This document shows positions 43,724 to 52,183 of a stretch of 64,000 nucleotides of DNA, in pieces. Where the stretch lies: positions 24,028-88,027 of the forward strand of contig JAOARP010000035.1 in NCBI GenBank assembly GCA_025210525.1, in the 5' to 3' direction. The stretch's first letter is position 1. Each line of letters starts with the position of its first letter. The position numbers were made by a program, and so were the translations under genes. The notes under the pieces were generated by a model. It ran no database searches. It saw only the letters and a list, made by a program, of their open reading frames with translations, and was not told the DNA's origin. The DNA is from Marinisporobacter sp. (GTDB lineage: Bacteria; Bacillota; Clostridia; Peptostreptococcales; Thermotaleaceae).

Positions 43724-43804
43724 TACTTTGTAGAATTGTTGAACAGTAATATATATTGAAAAGCATATAGCAAAATCAATAAAAACTAAATAAGGAGGGC
43801 GCAT

Positions 43805-44134
43805 ATGCCACATATAAGAGTTAGGGGTATGGAGGTAGAGAAATTAAAACAAATTAGCAAAGAAGTGATAGATGATTTAGAAAATATTATAGGTTGTCCA
43901 AGAGACTATTTTACACTAGAGTATATTCCAAGTATTTTCATTATGGATGGGCAAGAAGAAAAGGGATACCCATTTGTAGATGTGTTATGGTTTGATAGAG
44001 GACAAGAAGTACAAGATCAAGTTGCAAAAGCAATAACTAATAGAGTAAATGCTAGGAAGGATTATGAGGATGTATGTGTAATCTTTAAATCTTTAGAAAA
44101 AGAATTATACTATGAAAATGGAGAACATTTTTAG
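43805..44134 (+). CDS. DUF1904 family protein
   Basis: 109 aa, tautomerase-like fold family. N-terminal MPHIRVRGMEVEKLKQISKE and the YPFVDVLWFDRGQEVQD stretch match DUF1904; proline follows the initiator Met as in 4-oxalocrotonate tautomerases. No activity is established. AAGGAGG precedes the ATG. Single gene followed by a terminator. Confidence 0.85.
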   Translation: MPHIRVRGMEVEKLKQISKEVIDDLENIIGCPRDYFTLEYIPSIFIMDGQEEKGYPFVDVLWFDRGQEVQDQVAKAITNRVNARKDYEDVCVIFKSLEKELYYENGEHF

Positions 44135-44158
44135 AGAGCCAGTCTAGGGCTCTTTTTA
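44135..44158 (+). terminator. Intrinsic terminator
   Basis: AGAGCC pairs with GGGCTCT around a 6-base loop, then TTTTT. Confidence 0.78.
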
Positions 44159-44233
44159 TTTGTTGAAAATTAGAAGGTGATGAAGTCTTCTGAGAGATGA
44201 TAAAAAATAAAATGATAAAAAGTAAAAAAAGGA

Positions 44234-44270
44234 TTGAACATAACAAAAAAACGTGTTAAAATATTAACAA
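44234..44270 (+). promoter_or_regulatory. Promoter 1 with Rex-like operator
   Basis: TTGAAC (44234-44239) and TAAAAT (44257-44262), 17 bases apart. The palindrome GTGTTAA-AATA-TTAACAA (44253-44270) matches the Rex consensus TTGTTAA-N4-TTAACAA at 13 of 14 positions and covers the -10 element, so binding would block transcription. Rex senses the NADH/NAD+ ratio. Confidence 0.68.
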
Positions 44271-44301
44271 AATACTGATACACAAGTATGCAATCAAACA
44301 C

Positions 44302-44351
44302 TTGACTAGAAGAAATATTTTTTTTATCATACATAGTTAATAAATTAACAT
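44302..44351 (+). promoter_or_regulatory. Promoter 2 with Rex-like operator
   Basis: TTGACT (44302-44307) and TATCAT (44325-44330), 17 bases apart, followed by TAGTTAA-TAAA-TTAACAT (44334-44351), 12 of 14 matches to the Rex consensus, over the expected start of transcription. Confidence 0.58.
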
Positions 44352-44542
44352 AGAAATTCACTATGTAAAAGAATTAAAAGGGAATTCCTAACAAAACAAT
44401 TAAAGTAATCACACAAATAACCGGTTAAAAGAGAATAAAATGTATTTTTATAAGGAAAAATTCTAATCAAGTGAAAGAAAATGCAATACAAGAAATTAGA
44501 ATCATAAGAAAAAAGTAAAAAAGAATTTTAGAGGAAAATGAA

Positions 44543-44560
44543 GTGTTAGTTATTTAACAA
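44543..44560 (+). promoter_or_regulatory. Third Rex-like box
   Basis: GTGTTAG-TTAT-TTAACAA matches the Rex consensus at 12 of 14 positions, about 70 bases before the transporter start codon. The rest of 44159-44628 is AT-rich leader with no gene. Confidence 0.5.
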
Positions 44561-44628
44561 ACGAAATAACGTAACAAAAATGGAATTATCATTAAATTTT
44601 AACAAAAAGAAGAAAGTGAGGGAATGCA

Positions 44629-46011
44629 ATGAAATTTGATGTAGTTGCTTGGATCACAAATCCATTTGTACTGATGTTTGTAGCGGTGTTTACGGGAATG
44701 CTGTTTGGAAAAATAAAATTTGGGAAATTTAATTTTGGTGTATCGGGAACTTTATTTTCAGGATTATTAATTGGTTGGTGGGTACTTAAATATGCTAAAG
44801 GCTTTGGAGAAGGCGATGCTGGATTTAAAGCAGCGTCAAAGCTTATAAAATCTGGCGTTATAGATAAAAACTTTTTCTTTTTATTCTTAATCCTGTTTGT
44901 TGCAGCAGTTGGGTTATTAGCAGCAAAGGATATGGGAGCAGTACTTAAAAAATATGGAGCAAAATTTGTTATACTAGGTTTCTTAATCACATTCTTAGGG
45001 GCAACGGCAACTTATGGAATGACTCTTTTAAGTCCAGCATTAGGACTTAGCTCTAATCCATATGAAATCTCTGGAGTTTATACAGGTGCACTAACAAGTT
45101 CTCCAGGACTTGCAGCAGCTATTGAGACAGCAAAAGGACATGCCACTCACAAGGGGGAAATATATGACTCTATGACTGATGCAGAAAAGGCGAAAATCCT
45201 TTATGTATTAGATTCAGAAGGTGAATTAACACCAGAAAATACTCCCGCACTATCAGATGAGCAAAAAGAACAATTAATAAAAAATGCTGAAGCTGGAATT
45301 GGTGTAGGGCATGCCATTGGATATCCATTTGGAGTTTTAATCGTAATTATTGCAGTAAACTTCTTTCCAAGAATTTTTGGAATGGATGTAGAAAAGGAAC
45401 AAAAAATATTTAGAGAAGAAATGACAGCAGCAAAAGCAGCTGCTGGTGGAAAGGAAATCGAAGAAACTTCATTTGACCTTATTGCCTTTGCAGTTGCTTG
45501 TTTCTTCGGATATACAATAGGAAAAATAAAAATATTTTTAGGACCTTTAGGATATTTTAGTTTAGGTTCTACAGGCGGTGTTTTAGTAGGATCATTGATT
45601 CTTGGACATATAGGAAAAATAGGATTTATCAATTTCAGAATGAATAATAAGATTTTAGGTGTTGTTAGACAATTATCTCTTGCATTTTTCTTAGCAATTG
45701 TAGGTCTTAGATATGGTTTTAAAGTATTTGATGCATTACTTGGAGCAGGATGGTATTTAGCAGTTGTATCATTAGTAGTAGGTGTTGTTGCAATGACTAT
45801 TGGTTTCTTTGTAGGAAGATATATGCTAGGAATCAACTGGATTATGTTATCAGGAGCAATCTGTGGAGGAATGACATCAACTCCTGGACTTGGAGCAGCA
45901 GTAGATGCAATTGGTAGTGATGACCCTGCGGCAGGATACGGAGCAACTTATCCATTTGCATTACTAGGAATGGTTATCTTTACAATTATACTTCATAATT
46001 TACCAATGTAA
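44629..46011 (+). CDS. AspT/YidE-type transporter, probable succinate carrier
   Basis: 460 aa polytopic protein with two Asp-Al_Ex repeats: GALTSSPGLAAA in the first half and GGMTSTPGLGAA in the second, split by a cytoplasmic loop of about 100 residues (about 160-265). The family includes the aspartate:alanine exchanger and related carboxylate carriers. It is the first gene of an operon with succinyl-CoA transferase and succinate-semialdehyde dehydrogenase, the same order as the start of the succinate operon described in Clostridioides difficile, so succinate transport is inferred. GTGAGGG precedes the ATG. Confidence 0.83.
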   Translation: MKFDVVAWITNPFVLMFVAVFTGMLFGKIKFGKFNFGVSGTLFSGLLIGWWVLKYAKGFGEGDAGFKAASKLIKSGVIDKNFFFLFLILFVAAVGLLAAKDMGAVLKKYGAKFVILGFLITFLGATATYGMTLLSPALGLSSNPYEISGVYTGALTSSPGLAAAIETAKGHATHKGEIYDSMTDAEKAKILYVLDSEGELTPENTPALSDEQKEQLIKNAEAGIGVGHAIGYPFGVLIVIIAVNFFPRIFGMDVEKEQKIFREEMTAAKAAAGGKEIEETSFDLIAFAVACFFGYTIGKIKIFLGPLGYFSLGSTGGVLVGSLILGHIGKIGFINFRMNNKILGVVRQLSLAFFLAIVGLRYGFKVFDALLGAGWYLAVVSLVVGVVAMTIGFFVGRYMLGINWIMLSGAICGGMTSTPGLGAAVDAIGSDDPAAGYGATYPFALLGMVIFTIILHNLPM

Positions 46012-46034
46012 ATAAAAGATTGGGGGAAATAGAC

Positions 46035-47534
46035 ATGAAATATGGTGACAGAATAAGAAATAAAGAGCTAGCTAGTAAGATAACAACAGCAGAGGAATTA
46101 GCAGGATTAATTAATGATGGAATGGTAATTGGTGTCAGTGGATTTACACCATCAGGATATCCAAAAGCAGTACCACTAGCTCTTGCTGAAAGAGTGAAAA
46201 ATACTGGAGAAAAAATGAGCGTAAGTGTATATTCTGGTGCTTCATTAGGACCAGAAGTAGATGGAGCTTGGGCAGAGGCTGGTATCATTGCAAAGAGACT
46301 TCCTTATCAAACAAATAGTACCTTAAGAAATGCCATTAACAATGGAGAAGCAGAATATTTAGATATGCATTTAAGTCATACACCACAATATGTAAGCTAT
46401 GGAATATTACCAAAGGTGGATGTAGCGATTGTTGAAGCAGTAGCTGTTACAGAAGAGGGACATATTATTCCTACTACTGGCGTTGGAAATACACCTGTAT
46501 TTGTAAAACAAGCAGACAAAGTTATAGTAGAAATCAATATGAAAAAGCCTGTAGCATTAGAAGGAATGGCAGATATTTATATGCCACAAAATCCTCCAAA
46601 TAGAGAGCCTATTCCCATTACAAAACCAGATCAAAGAATAGGAACTGCCTTTATTCCATGTGGAGTAGATAAAATTGCAGGGATTGCTATAACAGATCTA
46701 CAAGATAAAACGAGACCTCTTACTGCAGTTGACGAGGTATCTAAAAAAATATCAGCGAATATATTAAAGTTCTTAGAAAAAGAAGTAGAATTAGGAAGAC
46801 TGCCTAAAAATCTACAACCTATCCAATCAGGTGTAGGAAGTGTTGCAAATGCAGTACTTTATGGATTATGTGAATCAAACTTTGAAAACTTAACATGCTA
46901 TACAGAGGTTGTTCAAGATTCAATGCTTGAGTTATTAAGATGTGGAAAAGCAAGAATGGCATCTACTACATCTATAAGCCCTTCACCAGAAGGATTAGTG
47001 CAATTTGAAGAAGAGATCGACTTCTTTAAAGATAGAATTATTTTAAGACCACAAGAAATCAGCAATCATCCAGAAGTAGCAAGAAGACTAGGAGTAATTG
47101 CTATGAATACAGCTTTAGAGCTTGATATATACGGAAATGTTAATTCAACTCATGTAATGGGATCTCGTATGATGAACGGAATTGGTGGTTCTGGAGACTT
47201 TGCTAGAAATGCATACCTTACAATATTTACAACAGCATCTATTGCGAAAAATGGAGATATTTCATCTATCGTACCAATGGTTTCTCATGTGGATCATACA
47301 GAGCATGATGTAATGGTTATTGTAACAGAGCAAGGTGTTGCAGATTTAAGGGGACTTAGTCCAAAAGAAAGAGCTAAGGAGATTATTAATAATTGTGTAC
47401 ATCCAGAGTACAAAGAAAAATTATTAGATTATTACAATAGAGCTTATGAAAGTGGACATAAGCATACACCACATATATTAGAAGAAGCACTTTCATGGCA
47501 TACAAAATTTATGAAAACAGGAAGTATGAAATAA
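46035..47534 (+). CDS. cat1: Succinyl-CoA:acetate CoA-transferase
   Basis: 499 aa class-I CoA-transferase of the Cat1/acetyl-CoA hydrolase group. Family stretches: GMVIGVSGFTPSGYPKAVPLALAERV, VDVAIVEAVAVTEEGHIIPTTGVGN, YTEVVQDSMLELL (catalytic Glu candidate), NGIGGSGDFARNAYLTIF and VTEQGVADLRGLSPKERA. It activates succinate to succinyl-CoA using acetyl-CoA. The start at 46035 has GGGGGAA upstream; a TTG 15 bases earlier overlaps that site. It lies 23 bases behind the transporter and feeds the next enzyme. Confidence 0.92.
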   Translation: MKYGDRIRNKELASKITTAEELAGLINDGMVIGVSGFTPSGYPKAVPLALAERVKNTGEKMSVSVYSGASLGPEVDGAWAEAGIIAKRLPYQTNSTLRNAINNGEAEYLDMHLSHTPQYVSYGILPKVDVAIVEAVAVTEEGHIIPTTGVGNTPVFVKQADKVIVEINMKKPVALEGMADIYMPQNPPNREPIPITKPDQRIGTAFIPCGVDKIAGIAITDLQDKTRPLTAVDEVSKKISANILKFLEKEVELGRLPKNLQPIQSGVGSVANAVLYGLCESNFENLTCYTEVVQDSMLELLRCGKARMASTTSISPSPEGLVQFEEEIDFFKDRIILRPQEISNHPEVARRLGVIAMNTALELDIYGNVNSTHVMGSRMMNGIGGSGDFARNAYLTIFTTASIAKNGDISSIVPMVSHVDHTEHDVMVIVTEQGVADLRGLSPKERAKEIINNCVHPEYKEKLLDYYNRAYESGHKHTPHILEEALSWHTKFMKTGSMK

Positions 47535-47562
47535 ATATTACAAAATGGAAGGGGAGTTTGTA

Positions 47563-48927
47563 GTGACTCATCAAGAATATATTTTAGGATTATTAGAAAA
47601 TGCAAAGGAAGCACAAAGAGAATTTGAAAACTATACACAAGAACAAGTAGATGCCATTGTAAAGGTAGTTGCAAAAACAGTTTATGACAATGCTGAAGAA
47701 TTAGCAAAAATGGCAATTGAAGAAACAAGAATGGGTGTATATGAAGATAAGGTTGCTAAAAATAGAGGTAAAGCAAAGGTTATATGGAACAACTTAAAGG
47801 ATAAAAAATCTGTAGGAATTATTGATACAGATGAAGAGCAAGGTCTTATGTATGTGGCAAAGCCAATAGGAGTTATTGGAGCTGTTACACCAACTACAAA
47901 CCCTATTGTTACGCCAATGTGTAATGCGATGTTTGCATTAAAGGGAAGAAATGCTATTGTTGTTGCACCTCATCCAAGATCAGAAATGTGCAGTAGACGT
48001 ACTGTAGAGCTTATTAATAAAGAGCTTGAGAAGTTAAATGCACCAAAAAACTTAATCCAAATTATTCATGACTCTTCTATTGAGCGTACAAATGAATTAA
48101 TGAAGGTAGTTGATGTAGTATTAGCTACAGGTGGTATGGGTGTTGTAAAAGCTGCTTATTCAAGTGGAAAGCCATCTTATGGCGTAGGTGCTGGAAATGT
48201 TCAAGTAGTTTTAGATAGAGATGTAGATTATTTAGATGCTACAGCAAAAATAATTGCTGGAAGAAAATTTGATAATGGAATTATTTGTTCAGGAGAGCAA
48301 ACAATTATTGCACCAAATGACAAGTATGATGAAGTCGTTAAAGCTATGGAAGCAAATGGTGCATATTATATAGAAGAACAATCAGTAGTTGATAAATTTA
48401 GAAAAGCCATCTTTAATGAAAAGGGAATTATCAATAAGGATGTAGTAGGTCAATCTGTTCAAGATGTAGCAAAACTTGCAGGAGTTGAAGTACCAGAAGA
48501 TACGAAAGTAATTTTATTAGCAACAAATGGAATTGGTAAGGAAGATATTCTTTGCAAAGAAAAAATGTGTCCTGTAATGGCAGCATTTAAGTACGATACT
48601 TTTGATGAGGCATTACACATTGCACAAACAAACTTAGATTTAGAAGGAAGAGGACATAGTACAGCTGTTCATTCAAATAATATAGAAAACATCAAAAAAG
48701 CAGGTGTATATTTAACAGTAAGTAGATTAGTTGTCAATGCACCATCATCAACAACTGCTGGTGGATCATTAACAAATGGATTTGCTCCATCTACTACATT
48801 AGGTTGTGGAACATGGGGGAACAACGCAATTTCTGAAAACCTTGATTACAAGCACTTAATCAACGTATCAAGAATTGGTATGGTTATTGATAAGAAAGTC
48901 CCAACAGACGAAGAGATTTGGGCATAA
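47563..48927 (+). CDS. sucD: Succinate-semialdehyde dehydrogenase (CoA-acylating)
   Basis: 454 aa aldehyde dehydrogenase-fold enzyme, close to the known length of clostridial SucD. Catalytic Cys242 lies in NGIICSGEQ; cofactor-binding KPIGVIGAVTPTTNP (100-114) and LATGGMGVVKAAYSSGKPSYGVGAGN are typical of CoA-dependent acylating enzymes. It reduces succinyl-CoA to succinate semialdehyde with NAD(P)H. The start is GTG 47563, six bases after AAGGGGAG; an ATG 18 bases earlier lies before that site. Last gene of the operon. The 4-hydroxybutyrate dehydrogenase usual in this pathway is not in the window. Confidence 0.92.
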   Translation: MTHQEYILGLLENAKEAQREFENYTQEQVDAIVKVVAKTVYDNAEELAKMAIEETRMGVYEDKVAKNRGKAKVIWNNLKDKKSVGIIDTDEEQGLMYVAKPIGVIGAVTPTTNPIVTPMCNAMFALKGRNAIVVAPHPRSEMCSRRTVELINKELEKLNAPKNLIQIIHDSSIERTNELMKVVDVVLATGGMGVVKAAYSSGKPSYGVGAGNVQVVLDRDVDYLDATAKIIAGRKFDNGIICSGEQTIIAPNDKYDEVVKAMEANGAYYIEEQSVVDKFRKAIFNEKGIINKDVVGQSVQDVAKLAGVEVPEDTKVILLATNGIGKEDILCKEKMCPVMAAFKYDTFDEALHIAQTNLDLEGRGHSTAVHSNNIENIKKAGVYLTVSRLVVNAPSSTTAGGSLTNGFAPSTTLGCGTWGNNAISENLDYKHLINVSRIGMVIDKKVPTDEEIWA

Positions 48928-48936
48928 TAAAAAGAT

Positions 48937-48969
48937 AAAGCAAGTCAAAATTTTGACTTGCTTTATTTT
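48937..48969. terminator. Bidirectional terminator
   Basis: AAAGCAAGTCAAAA pairs perfectly with TTTTGACTTGCTTT, then ATTTTTATTT. Serves the succinate operon and the converging hydrolase gene. Confidence 0.87.
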
Positions 48970-49508
48970 TATTTGATTAATTTAGAGATTTTTTTGAAAG
49001 GTTCATTACCTGCATATCTACATAGTTCAAAAAGAATAGATTCATAGGTAGAGATGATAGCCCCTTCTTTTTTCATTCTTTCAATGGCTATTTTTTTATC
49101 ATTTTCTTTTCTAGAAGAAATACAATCTTCTATCACAACAGGTACATATCCATGATCTATTAAATCAATGACTGTTTGAAGGACACATATATGAGATTCG
49201 ATTCCCGTAACGATAATCCATTCTTTATCTATATGATCAATTTGTTCTTGGATTTTTGGCTCATCGCAACAGCTAAAGGACATCTTCTCTATATTTTCAA
49301 ATCCTTTTAGCAATCCTCCTATTTCATCTACAGTAGGTCCTAATCCTTTTGTATATTGTTCAGACACTACAATAGGAATATCTAAAGCTTTTAATCCTTC
49401 AATAAGAATGGATAGATTTCTTACTAATTCTTTATTGTGCATATGGGGTAAAAGACGCTCTTGCACATCAATAATTATAGCGGCTGTATTTTCTTTTAAG
49501 ATTCTCAT
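48969..49508 (-). CDS. Isochorismatase-family cysteine hydrolase
   Basis: 179 aa. The Asp-Lys-Cys triad of the family is visible: Asp14 (IIIDVQ), Lys75 (IEKMSFSC) and Cys108 (TGIESHICVLQT). This group includes nicotinamidase, N-carbamoylsarcosine amidase and YcaC-type hydrolases of unknown substrate; it resembles the YcaC/YwoC side rather than true nicotinamidases. The start at 49508 has AGGAGTG upstream on the minus strand. Monocistronic; divergent from the sirtuin gene. Confidence 0.86.
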   Translation of the reverse strand: MRILKENTAAIIIDVQERLLPHMHNKELVRNLSILIEGLKALDIPIVVSEQYTKGLGPTVDEIGGLLKGFENIEKMSFSCCDEPKIQEQIDHIDKEWIIVTGIESHICVLQTVIDLIDHGYVPVVIEDCISSRKENDKKIAIERMKKEGAIISTYESILFELCRYAGNEPFKKISKLIK

Positions 49509-49704
49509 TGGGAACACTCCTATCTTTTGTTTTTTTGTTATATTCTCCATAAGTTTACAAATTCCTTCTAATAATTTGAATATAGTAAATTTTTGATAAG
49601 TATTATATAATAATATTGAAAAAAACTTAAGAAAACTAAAGATAACGTTAGGAATATTTATATTTGCTTATAATAGAGATATACTATTTATTGGGGGTGA
49701 TCCT

Positions 49705-50439
49705 TTGAATACAAAGGAATTAAAATCAATTATTGAAGAAAGTGACAATATTGTCTTTTTTGGAGGAGCAGGTACTTCTACAGAAAGCAATATACCTGAT
49801 TTTAGAACAGCAGATACAGGATTATATAGTAGTACAGGAGAAAAATATCCACCAGAGACAATGCTCAGTCATAGCTTTTTTATGAAGCATACAAAGGAGT
49901 TTTATGAGTTTTATAAGGAAAAGATGATTTATCCTGAGGCAAAGCCTAATTTGGCACATTTGGCTCTAGCAGAGCTTGAAAGACAAGGGAAATTAAAAGC
50001 TGTGATCACTCAAAATATTGATGGGTTGCATCAATTAGGAGGCAGTAAAAATGTTTTAGAGCTTCATGGATCTGTCCATAGAAATTATTGTATGAAGTGT
50101 AGAGAAAGCTATTCTTTAGAAGCTGTCATGAATAGTGAGGGAATAGTTCCTAAGTGTAAAAAATGTGGAGGAATTATCAAACCAGATGTGGTTTTATATG
50201 AAGAGGGACTAGATCATAGTACTATTCAAAAATCTGTAGAATATATAGCCAATGCAGATGTACTCATCGTAGGAGGAACATCACTTGTAGTATATCCAGC
50301 AGCAGGACTGATTGAGTATTATAGAGGAAAAAAATTAATACTTATTAATAAAAGTACTACCCCTTATGACCATACTGCTAATTTGGTGATTCAGGATAGT
50401 ATAGGAAAAGTACTAGATGGTGTTGTAGGTGAGCGATAA
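49705..50439 (+). CDS. cobB: Sir2-type NAD-dependent protein deacylase
   Basis: 244 aa sirtuin. NAD-binding GAGTSTESNIPDFR (21-34), TQNIDGLHQ (102-110), catalytic His121 (ELHGS), zinc Cys129, Cys132, Cys151 and Cys154, and GTSLVVYPA. It removes acyl groups from lysines using NAD+. The start is TTG with GGGGGTGAT about five bases upstream; there is no suitable ATG. Gene symbol by family. Single gene followed by a terminator. Confidence 0.92.
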   Translation: MNTKELKSIIEESDNIVFFGGAGTSTESNIPDFRTADTGLYSSTGEKYPPETMLSHSFFMKHTKEFYEFYKEKMIYPEAKPNLAHLALAELERQGKLKAVITQNIDGLHQLGGSKNVLELHGSVHRNYCMKCRESYSLEAVMNSEGIVPKCKKCGGIIKPDVVLYEEGLDHSTIQKSVEYIANADVLIVGGTSLVVYPAAGLIEYYRGKKLILINKSTTPYDHTANLVIQDSIGKVLDGVVGER

Positions 50440-50455
50440 GCTCATCTTTTTTTTT
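50428..50455 (+). terminator. Intrinsic terminator
   Basis: GGTGAGC pairs with GCTCATC around GATAA, which contains the sirtuin stop codon, followed by nine T. Confidence 0.85.
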
Positions 50456-50581
50456 AGAAAAAGATTAAAAAGTTTTTGAATTTTTACTCCTAATTAAACG
50501 GCAAATAAAACAGATCATCAAACATGAAATTAAATAATCTAGTGATAAACTATAACCAATTAAACAAAGGAGGAATTCTAT

Positions 50582-52039
50582 ATGGCAAATGAAAGACTAG
50601 AAAATGCAAAAAAACCAAGTTTTGCAGGTGCACTATTTGTTATGTTATTCTTATGTACTGCTATGAGTGCTCAGATTTTTGTATTTGATGAACCTTATGT
50701 TACACATATTACTCTGTTATTGGCTACTGCTGTAGCTGCTGTTGTTGCTATGAAATCTGGATTTACATGGGATGAAATTCAAGAAGGAATCTTATATGGA
50801 TGTCAGATTGCCATGCTTGCTATGCTCATATTAATGCTTGTAGGGACTTTGATTGCAACATGGATTCCAGCAGGTACAATACCAACATTGATTTATTACG
50901 GATTAAAAGTTATTTCACCATCTGTATTTTTATTTACTGTTTGCTTAGTTTGCGCTGTTGCATCTTTAGCAACTGGAAGTTCATGGACTACAGGAGCAAC
51001 CTTTGGAGTTGCATTTATGGGGATTGGATATGGACTAGGAATACCTGCGGCTCTTACTGCAGGGGCAATTATTTCAGGTGCTATCTTTGGCGATAAAATG
51101 TCTCCTTTATCAGATTCAACAAATCTTGCAGCAGGAGTAGCAGAAGCAGATCTTTTTGATCATATAAAAAACATGCTTTATACTACAGTACCAGCACTTA
51201 TTATATCTCTTGTGATTTACTTAGTATTGGGGATGAAATATGCAGGAGGAAATATTGATACAAGTCAAATAAAAGGAATTTTAGATGGCATTAGTAAAAA
51301 CTATTATATTAGTCCTATTACTTTGATTCCAGCTGTTGTAACAATTACTTTAGCTGTTAAGAGAGTGGGAGGGCTTGCAGTTATGGTAATTGCATCATTT
51401 TTAGGAATGATCTTTGCTATAGTTCTTCAAGGATATAGTATTGCAGAAATGTTTAATTTTATGAATTATGGATTTGTTTCTAAAACAGGAATTGAAGCTG
51501 TTGATAAATTACTTAGTCGTGGTGGTATGCAAAGTATGATGTGGACTATATCTCTTGGTTTTGTGGCTTTAAGCTTAGGTGGATTATTAGAAAAAACAAG
51601 AATGCTTGAAGTTTTACTAGAAAGAATGTCAAAATTCGTAAGTACTGCAAAGGGGGTAATTATTACCCATATATTTGCAAGTATTGCAGTGAATTTATTT
51701 TCAGCTAGCCAATATATGGCTCTTATTATCCCAGGCAGAATGCTGGTGCCTGCTTATAAAAAATTAAAGTTATTACCTCAAATGTGTTCAAGAGTATGTG
51801 AGGATTCAGCTACAGTAACGTCACCACTTGTTCCATGGGGACTATGTGGTGTGTATTTTGCAGGGGTGTTAGGAGTTGAGACAATAGAATATTTACCATA
51901 TGTATTCTTAGCCTATTTAGTGCCAATTATTGCAATTGTTTATGCAGTTACAGGGAAATTTATTTTTAAAGAAGGAGACAAGCCATCTGTAAAAACGTAT
52001 AATGATGTAGATGTGAAAGCAGTAGATGAAAGGGCGTAG
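50582..52039 (+). CDS. NhaC family Na+/H+ antiporter
   Basis: 485 aa, 11-12 hydrophobic helices. NhaC-type stretches: GSSWTTGATFGVAFMGIG, ISGAIFGDKMSPLSDSTNLAAG and SATVTSPLVPWGLCG. Members exchange sodium (or malate/lactate-sodium) for protons; several clostridial members probably carry amino acids or organic acids. AAGGAGG precedes the ATG. The genes just downstream encode amidohydrolases and a peptidase, so import or export of their substrate or product is possible. The gap to the next gene holds hairpins but no clear terminator. Confidence 0.88.
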   Translation: MANERLENAKKPSFAGALFVMLFLCTAMSAQIFVFDEPYVTHITLLLATAVAAVVAMKSGFTWDEIQEGILYGCQIAMLAMLILMLVGTLIATWIPAGTIPTLIYYGLKVISPSVFLFTVCLVCAVASLATGSSWTTGATFGVAFMGIGYGLGIPAALTAGAIISGAIFGDKMSPLSDSTNLAAGVAEADLFDHIKNMLYTTVPALIISLVIYLVLGMKYAGGNIDTSQIKGILDGISKNYYISPITLIPAVVTITLAVKRVGGLAVMVIASFLGMIFAIVLQGYSIAEMFNFMNYGFVSKTGIEAVDKLLSRGGMQSMMWTISLGFVALSLGGLLEKTRMLEVLLERMSKFVSTAKGVIITHIFASIAVNLFSASQYMALIIPGRMLVPAYKKLKLLPQMCSRVCEDSATVTSPLVPWGLCGVYFAGVLGVETIEYLPYVFLAYLVPIIAIVYAVTGKFIFKEGDKPSVKTYNDVDVKAVDERA

Positions 52040-52090
52040 AAATATTTATTTATAAAAACAATAACATAAATTAATCATAAAAAGATAAGA

Positions 52091-52163
52091 GCAAAGCTTA
52101 TCCCTATATATTGTATAGGGGGCTTTGACATATTTTCAAAGGAATTTGAAGATATGTCAAAGT
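52091..52163 (+). promoter_or_regulatory. Two overlapping hairpins before the amidohydrolase gene
   Basis: Hairpin 1: AAAGC...CCCTATA with TATAGGG...GCTTT (about 52093-52126). Hairpin 2: CTTTGACATATTTTC (52123-52137) with GAAGATATGTCAAAG (52149-52163). They share CTTT at 52123-52126 and so cannot both form fully. No T run follows either. Position between antiporter and amidohydrolase genes suggests control of downstream expression. Confidence 0.5.
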
Positions 52164-52183
52164 CTATATGAAGGAGGATGTAT

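Noticed and set aside
45201..45836. 211-codon minus-strand frame opposite the AspT-like transporter
   Set aside because: It mirrors a well-supported membrane protein gene on the other strand and has a Pro/Ile/Lys-rich, low-complexity translation without a ribosome site.
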